NCBI GenBank assembly: GCA_024638345.1
Contig: JAHEKL010000192.1
Span: forward strand, 1 to 5,427
Origin: Gammaproteobacteria bacterium
GTDB lineage: Bacteria > Gemmatimonadota > Gemmatimonadetes > Longimicrobiales > Gaopeijiaceae
DNA length: 5,427 nucleotides
Direction of reading: 5' to 3'
This document shows, piece after piece, positions 1-3,436 of this stretch (its first letter is position 1; the number at the start of each line of letters is the position of its first letter). The position numbers were made by a program, and so were the translations under genes. The notes below the pieces were generated by a model. It had not been told where the DNA came from and ran no database searches. It was given only the letters and a program-made list of their open reading frames with translations.

Positions 1-209
1 TCAACCGCCAATAGGATCCCGAAGAGCACGAATGGAGCGAGCAGTAGGGCGATCGAGGCGATCCACTCCCCCGTTGCGCTGCCGCGCCCGTCGCGGGCCG
101 GAGCTACGATCGGGTCGAGCGGTTCGCGGTTTCGATCACCGGATGCGCTGTCTGGTTTCATGAGCGGTCTCGAGGAAGAACTCTCGCCTCCCTTGTCCTC
201 CGGACGCAT
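1..209 (-). CDS. Partial hypothetical membrane protein (N-terminus only)
   Basis: This minus-strand frame stays open from an ATG at 209 to the window edge, so the C-terminus is missing. I do not recognise the family. About 53 hydrophilic residues, rich in Asp, Arg, Ser and Gly, are followed by one strongly hydrophobic segment (WIASIALLLAPFVLFGILLA) that should be a transmembrane helix. Positive charges just before the helix (PARDGRG) suggest the N-terminus is cytoplasmic. The start is uncertain. ATG 209 is the first start after an in-frame TAA, and no ribosome site precedes it. A second in-frame ATG at 161 has a GGGAGG-like run upstream, but more than 20 bases away, which is too far for a normal Shine-Dalgarno. 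The gene is divergent from the rho-like gene and shares the short region between them. That the frame codes is supported by the clean hydrophobic segment; no function is assigned. Confidence 0.5.
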   Translation of the reverse strand, partial: MRPEDKGGESSSSRPLMKPDSASGDRNREPLDPIVAPARDGRGSATGEWIASIALLLAPFVLFGILLAV

Positions 210-276
210 CCGATATAGGGTTTAGACTCGCGGTACTTCTCTGAGCCCCCGGTCTCCCCGCGGGTTCCGGCGGTGG
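210..276. promoter_or_regulatory. Divergent intergenic region with an AT-rich patch, probable promoter zone
   Basis: This is the only non-coding gap in the window, and it is longer (162-276) if the left gene starts at 161. A locally AT-rich patch at 212-226 (GATATAGGGTTTAGA) stands out in GC-rich DNA and is the best place for -10 elements on either strand. On the plus strand a TTGTCC at 193-198 could serve as a -35 with a TAGGGT -10 at 216-221 (17-base spacer), but the -10 match is poor. On the minus strand TATATC (217-212) has no good -35 partner. An 8-bp palindrome CCCGCGGG lies at 257-264, just before the rho-like start. The assignment rests on position and base composition, not on a strong consensus. 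Confidence 0.3.
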
Positions 277-1467
277 GTGAAGCCCCCGCCTTTGATTGTT
301 TCATCTCACCCTCGCGACTGCGGTAACGTGACCAACGATCAGTGGTTGGGTGTGCTGGAGGTCCTCTCCGGCGGCTCCGGCTTCATACGACGGCGGAAGG
401 CTGGATACACCCCCAGCAAAGACGACATCTACGTCAGTGGCAAAGTCGTGTCACGATTTGGTCTCCGGACCGGTGACGAACTCTCGGGTAGCGTAGGTGG
501 CCGGCCGAAGAACGGAAAGGCTCCGCCGCTATCCCGGCTCGAGCTCGTCAACGGCCGACCTCCGAACGAAGCACGGGACCGACTGAAGTTCGACCGGCTG
601 GGTGCGCTTCACCCGGACGAACAGCTGATGCTCGAATGTGATGTCCGCTACCGGGGAGAGCTCGACTATACGAACCGGGTGATCGACCTCTTCTGTCCGC
701 TCGGGAAGGGACAGCGAGCCATGATTGTCGCTCCGGCGAAGGCCGGAAAGACGACGGTGCTCCAGCGTGTCGCCGAAGGCGTAGTCCGCAATCACCCTGA
801 ATGTACCCTTTTCATTCTCCTCATCGACGAACGGCCCGAGGAGATCACGGAAATGGAAGCATGTGGGTTCGGCGAGGTGATGGCCTCGTCGTTCGACAAC
901 CCGGCCGACCGACACACCGCCCTCGCGGAGGTGACGCTGGAACGGGCCCGTCGCAGAGTGGAGATGGGCGAGGACGTGGTTGTGATCCTCGACTCGATCA
1001 CGCGGCTCGCTCGTGCCTACAACACGGTGGAAGAAGGAAGCGGTCGCACGCTTACGGGTGGGTTGGACGCCACGGCGCTGGAGAAGCCGAAGCGTTTTCT
1101 GGGAAGCGCCAGAAGGATCGATCCCGAACGCGGAGGCTCGCTGACGATCGTGGCGACGGCGCTGGTGGACACCGGGTCCCGCATGGATCAGGTGATCTTC
1201 GAGGAGTTCAAGGGGACCGGCAACAGCGAGCTGATCCTGAGTCGCGAGCTGGCTGACAAGCGTATCTTTCCCGCGATCGACATCGTGGCCTCGGCCACTC
1301 GACGCGAGGAACTGCTTCTGAGTTCGGAAGCCCTTGCGATCTCGCGCGCACTGCGGCGTCAATTCGCAGGGCAGGGGCCGGTAGACGCGATGCAGGGACT
1401 GCTGAACGTCATGAGGAAGACCAAGACGAACGCGGACCTACTCGAGCTCAGTCGGGCCTCTACCTGA
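277..1467 (+). CDS. rho: Transcription termination factor Rho-like ATP-dependent RNA helicase, lacking the Rho_N domain
   Basis: The 396-residue product is a RecA-fold hexameric RNA translocase. Rho loads on nascent RNA in the cytoplasm and uses ATP to dislodge RNA polymerase. Seen: an OB/cold-shock-like domain (about 24-90), P-loop APAKAGKT (152-159), catalytic-Glu motif LLIDERPEE (181-189, E185 matching E. coli E211), Walker B VVVILD (234-239), Q-loop TGGLDATALEKPKRF (260-274), R-loop FKGTGN (311-316), and R329 and R342 at the positions of E. coli R353 and the Arg finger R366. The motor looks fully competent. E. coli Rho is 419 residues. Here the N-terminal Rho_N helices are absent, and the RNP1 motif reads GSGFIR instead of GFGFLR. 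The start is GTG 277, the first start codon after an in-frame TAG at 223; no Shine-Dalgarno is visible. GTG 328 (residue 18) is an alternative that removes a tail of unclear homology. The family is certain. Whether this is the housekeeping Rho or a second copy is not. Confidence 0.95.
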   Translation: MKPPPLIVSSHPRDCGNVTNDQWLGVLEVLSGGSGFIRRRKAGYTPSKDDIYVSGKVVSRFGLRTGDELSGSVGGRPKNGKAPPLSRLELVNGRPPNEARDRLKFDRLGALHPDEQLMLECDVRYRGELDYTNRVIDLFCPLGKGQRAMIVAPAKAGKTTVLQRVAEGVVRNHPECTLFILLIDERPEEITEMEACGFGEVMASSFDNPADRHTALAEVTLERARRRVEMGEDVVVILDSITRLARAYNTVEEGSGRTLTGGLDATALEKPKRFLGSARRIDPERGGSLTIVATALVDTGSRMDQVIFEEFKGTGNSELILSRELADKRIFPAIDIVASATRREELLLSSEALAISRALRRQFAGQGPVDAMQGLLNVMRKTKTNADLLELSRAST

Positions 1468-1993
1468 CGCCAGACTCCACGAGCCCCTTCAGGGCGACGA
1501 GTGAGGCGTCGAGCTGCGCCCCCTGAAGCTCGCTCATTTGCGTGGCTAGATACCCGAGGAGCGGGTTCCAGCCGAACTCCCCCTCCTCCCTCCACGAAAC
1601 GCGCGTTCCGCCCGGGACCGATTCGAGCTCCAGCGTTCCACGGATGCGAATGGCCCCGTCCTCGACGAGGACTGCGTACGCCAGCTCTCTCGGTGGCCGG
1701 CTGGCGTCGATCACGAACTCTCCCGTGCCATATCCCGGATCCGACCAACGTCGTCCCGAACCCTGGCCCGCGTCCGAGCCGAAGAGCTCCACGCCGGACT
1801 CCGGGGTGGGCGTCCACTCACCCCACAGCCGAGCACTGTTGACGAAAGGGAACACCTCCTCCGGCGGAGCATCGATCTGAATATCCGCCTGGGCCGCCCA
1901 CCCACCGGGAAGCAGGAGCCCGATGAGCATGAAGCTCCCGAAGAACAGAGCGAACGCGCCGAGGATCAGCCCGGCGAGCTTGTACGGGTGCAT
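1460..1993 (-). CDS. Membrane-anchored SRPBCC (polyketide cyclase/dehydrase-like) protein
   Basis: The 177-residue product has a long N-terminal hydrophobic helix (about 6-29) followed by a START/Bet v 1-like SRPBCC domain. Typical marks are the opening strand ADIQIDAPPEEVFPFVNSAR (36-55), the Trp-rich W57-W60 stretch, the GTRVSW strand (129-134), and a long C-terminal helix (about 153-173). SRPBCC domains form a hydrophobic cavity that binds lipids or other apolar ligands; the ligand cannot be read from this sequence. Positive residues before the helix and acidic residues after it favour an extracytoplasmic domain. AQA-D at 34-37 could be a signal peptidase I site, but the hydrophobic run is long enough to be a retained anchor. 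The ATG shares one base with the esterase stop codon (TGATG), and GGGGAG lies 5 bases upstream, so it is probably translationally coupled. Its 3' end overlaps the convergent rho-like gene by 8 bp. Confidence 0.88.
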   Translation of the reverse strand: MHPYKLAGLILGAFALFFGSFMLIGLLLPGGWAAQADIQIDAPPEEVFPFVNSARLWGEWTPTPESGVELFGSDAGQGSGRRWSDPGYGTGEFVIDASRPPRELAYAVLVEDGAIRIRGTLELESVPGGTRVSWREEGEFGWNPLLGYLATQMSELQGAQLDASLVALKGLVESGVR

Positions 1994-2757
1994 CAGGGCT
2001 CCCCGATATCGCGGAGCACTTCCTCGAGGACCGGCCAGGCGTTCTGGGCCATCAACCGATGTCCCTCAGGGGTTGGATGGATTCCGTCCCCTTGGTTGAG
2101 CTGGGCGATTCCGGCGACGCCGTCGAGCAGGAACGGGATGAGCGGGACCTGCCGAGCAGCGGCGACCCGGACGAAGGTCTCGCGGAACGCCCGAGTGTAG
2201 TCCTCCCCGAGGTTCGGCGGTGCCTCCATCTGCGCGATGACCAAGGCGGTCTCCGGGTAACCGTCCCTGACCCGTCGCGCGATCTCGTCGAGGTTCGCCT
2301 CCAGACCTTCGACGGGAAGCCCCCGAAGTCCGTCGTTCGCTCCCGTTTCCACGACGAGCACGTGGGGGGATTGGCCCATTACCCAGTCGAGCCGGCGCAA
2401 GGCGCCCGCGCTCGTCTCCCCACCGATCCCAGCATTGAGTGCAGTCATGGGGATGCCGCTCGAATCGGCGAGAGCGGCCACCCGTGCCGGCCACGCGTCG
2501 GTTGCCGGTGACTCCAGACCGAGCCCCTCGGTGAGGCTCGTGCCGAGGAAGACCACCCTCACGCCGGGCGCTCCCGAGCCCGCACCCGGCTCTTGCGAAC
2601 CTTCTGAATCGAGCAGGCGTACCACCTCCGATCCGTCCGGACCCGGATCGGAAGAGTCGGTGGTGAAATCGGGCGGCGACGGCCGCCCCGTATCTGGGGC
2701 TTCGCACCCCGCCACCAGAACGGAGAGGGCGACCAGGAGGAGCCGGGGAATGCGCAT
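1993..2757 (-). CDS. tesA: TesA-like SGNH-fold arylesterase/lysophospholipase lipoprotein
   Basis: The 254-residue product belongs to the SGNH/GDSL hydrolases and most resembles TesA (thioesterase I / lysophospholipase L1 / arylesterase), which cleaves acyl esters and thioesters in the periplasm. Seen: signal peptide MRIPRLLLVALSVLVAGC with lipobox LVAG-C18; a low-complexity acidic linker (19-65); block I GTSLTEG (72-78) with nucleophile S74; block II GIGGETSAG (110-118); block III GANDGLRG (139-146) with oxyanion N141; block V DGIHP (224-228) with D224 and H227. All catalytic residues are present. The usual GDSL Asp is Thr, a variant I recall from related lipoprotein esterases. The start is ATG 2757 because a signal peptide begins exactly there; the longer upstream frame is only the ybbA antisense. 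No Shine-Dalgarno precedes it. It is divergent from ybbA, as in E. coli, and coupled to the SRPBCC gene downstream. E. coli TesA is a soluble periplasmic protein, whereas this one should be lipid-anchored. Confidence 0.93.
   Translation of the reverse strand: MRIPRLLLVALSVLVAGCEAPDTGRPSPPDFTTDSSDPGPDGSEVVRLLDSEGSQEPGAGSGAPGVRVVFLGTSLTEGLGLESPATDAWPARVAALADSSGIPMTALNAGIGGETSAGALRRLDWVMGQSPHVLVVETGANDGLRGLPVEGLEANLDEIARRVRDGYPETALVIAQMEAPPNLGEDYTRAFRETFVRVAAARQVPLIPFLLDGVAGIAQLNQGDGIHPTPEGHRLMAQNAWPVLEEVLRDIGEP
1999..2004 (-). promoter_or_regulatory. Ribosome binding site for the SRPBCC gene
   Basis: GGGGAG on the minus strand lies 5 bases before the ATG at 1993, inside the last codons of the esterase gene. 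It supports that start and suggests coupled or reinitiated translation across the TGATG junction. Confidence 0.65.
2671..2688. repeat. GC-only inverted repeat (7-bp stem, 4-base loop) inside the esterase gene, upstream of ybbA
   Basis: GGGCGGC (2671-2677) and GCCGCCC (2682-2688) pair perfectly around the loop GACG. A weaker GGGG/CCCC hairpin follows at 2696-2710, and CCCC 2686-2689 could pair instead with GGGG 2696-2699, so alternative folds exist. The repeat codes for part of the esterase linker and would fall in a ybbA leader RNA if transcription starts further upstream. No T-run follows on either strand, so it is not a classic intrinsic terminator. In GC-rich coding DNA it may be chance. 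Confidence 0.4.
2735..2742 (+). promoter_or_regulatory. Strong Shine-Dalgarno for ybbA, antisense to esterase Leu codons
   Basis: AGGAGGAG ends 7 bases before ATG 2750 and fixes the ybbA start there. The same bases, read on the other strand, are the codons CTC CTC CTG for Leu6-Leu8 of the esterase signal peptide. Confidence 0.85.
2750..2757. other. Palindromic overlap of two divergent start codons (ATGCGCAT)
   Basis: The plus-strand ATG (2750-2752) of ybbA and the minus-strand ATG (2757-2755) of the esterase both lie in the perfect 8-bp palindrome ATGCGCAT. The two coding regions therefore overlap head to head by 8 bp, and both proteins begin Met-Arg-Ile. Confidence 0.85.
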
Positions 2758-3436
2758 CGAGTTGACCGGCGTGGTGAAGGAGTACCTGAGCGGAGGTCGA
2801 ACGCTCTCGATTCTCTCGGGCGTGGATCTGACCATCGCCTCGGGCTCTTCCGTGGCCGTGATCGGGCCTTCCGGTAGCGGAAAGACCACCCTCTTGGGTC
2901 TCATGGCCGGTTTGGACCGTCCCACTCGAGGCGAGGTCGTCCTGGGTGACACCAGACTCTCCGATCTTACCGAAGATGGGCGGGCGGAGTTTCGTGCCAC
3001 GAACGTGGGCTTCGTCTTCCAGACCTTTCATCTACTCACCTCTCTGACCGCACTGGAGAACGTACAGGTTCCGCTCGAGCTCGCACCGAGCTCGGTACGG
3101 CGTCGACCCAGCGAGATCAGGGACCGTGCGGGAGACCTGCTCGATCGCGTGGGTTTGGGGGATCGACTCACCCACTATCCGGCTCAGCTTTCCGGAGGAG
3201 AGCAGCAGAGAGTAGCTCTCGCCCGGGCCTTCGTGACCGAGCCACGGATTCTGTTCGCGGACGAGCCGACCGGCAATCTGGATCGGCAGACCGGCTCGAG
3301 GATCATCGATCTCCTGCGCGAGCTGAACGAGGAGAAAGGGACCACGATGGTTTTGGTCACCCACGACGAAGATCTCGCCGGCGGGGCGGATCGGGTCGTT
3401 CGTCTCTTGGACGGACAGGTGGAGGGTATTCGTTGA
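2750..3436 (+). CDS. ybbA: ABC transporter ATP-binding protein, YbbA (LolD/MacB-type)
   Basis: This is a 228-residue nucleotide-binding subunit that should sit on the cytoplasmic face and drive the YbbP permease encoded next to it. All motifs are present in order: Walker A GPSGSGKT (39-46), Q-loop Q91 in the context VFQTFHLLTSLTALENV (typical of the LolD/MacB/FtsE group), signature LSGGEQQRVALARA (147-160), Walker B ILFADE (167-172) with catalytic E172, D-loop NLD (176-178) and H-loop H205. Length is normal for the family. ATG 2750 is chosen because of the AGGAGGAG site 7 bases upstream and the typical MRIEL start of the first beta strand; the frame is open further upstream but is antisense to the esterase. 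Its stop overlaps the ybbP start (TTGA), so the two should be co-translated. LolD or MacB are alternatives by sequence, but the divergent tesA-like neighbour and the permease type point to YbbA. Confidence 0.94.
   Translation: MRIELTGVVKEYLSGGRTLSILSGVDLTIASGSSVAVIGPSGSGKTTLLGLMAGLDRPTRGEVVLGDTRLSDLTEDGRAEFRATNVGFVFQTFHLLTSLTALENVQVPLELAPSSVRRRPSEIRDRAGDLLDRVGLGDRLTHYPAQLSGGEQQRVALARAFVTEPRILFADEPTGNLDRQTGSRIIDLLRELNEEKGTTMVLVTHDEDLAGGADRVVRLLDGQVEGIR
3421..3426 (+). promoter_or_regulatory. Ribosome binding site for ybbP
   Basis: GGAGGG lies 7 to 8 bases before the TTG at 3433, within the last codons of ybbA. It supports the non-ATG, overlapping start of ybbP over the in-frame GTG 3451 and ATG 3466. 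Confidence 0.7.

Noticed and set aside
529..1362. Long minus-strand open frame (277 codons) inside the rho-like gene
   Set aside because: It is fully antisense to a gene with unmistakable Rho motifs. Its product is His/Arg/Gly-rich with no recognisable domain, typical of shadow frames in GC-rich DNA.
1466..1510. Inverted repeat GACGCC / GGCGTC near the rho-like/SRPBCC junction as a bidirectional terminator
   Set aside because: It has only 6 bp of stem with a 33-base loop and no T-run on either strand.
2435..2749. Extension of the ybbA frame by 105 codons upstream of ATG 2750
   Set aside because: It is antisense to the conserved esterase, has no family similarity, and the AGGAGGAG site points to ATG 2750.
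2758..3000. Extension of the esterase frame by 81 codons upstream of ATG 2757
   Set aside because: The extension is antisense to ybbA, including its Walker A region, and would bury the signal peptide and lipobox that begin exactly at ATG 2757.
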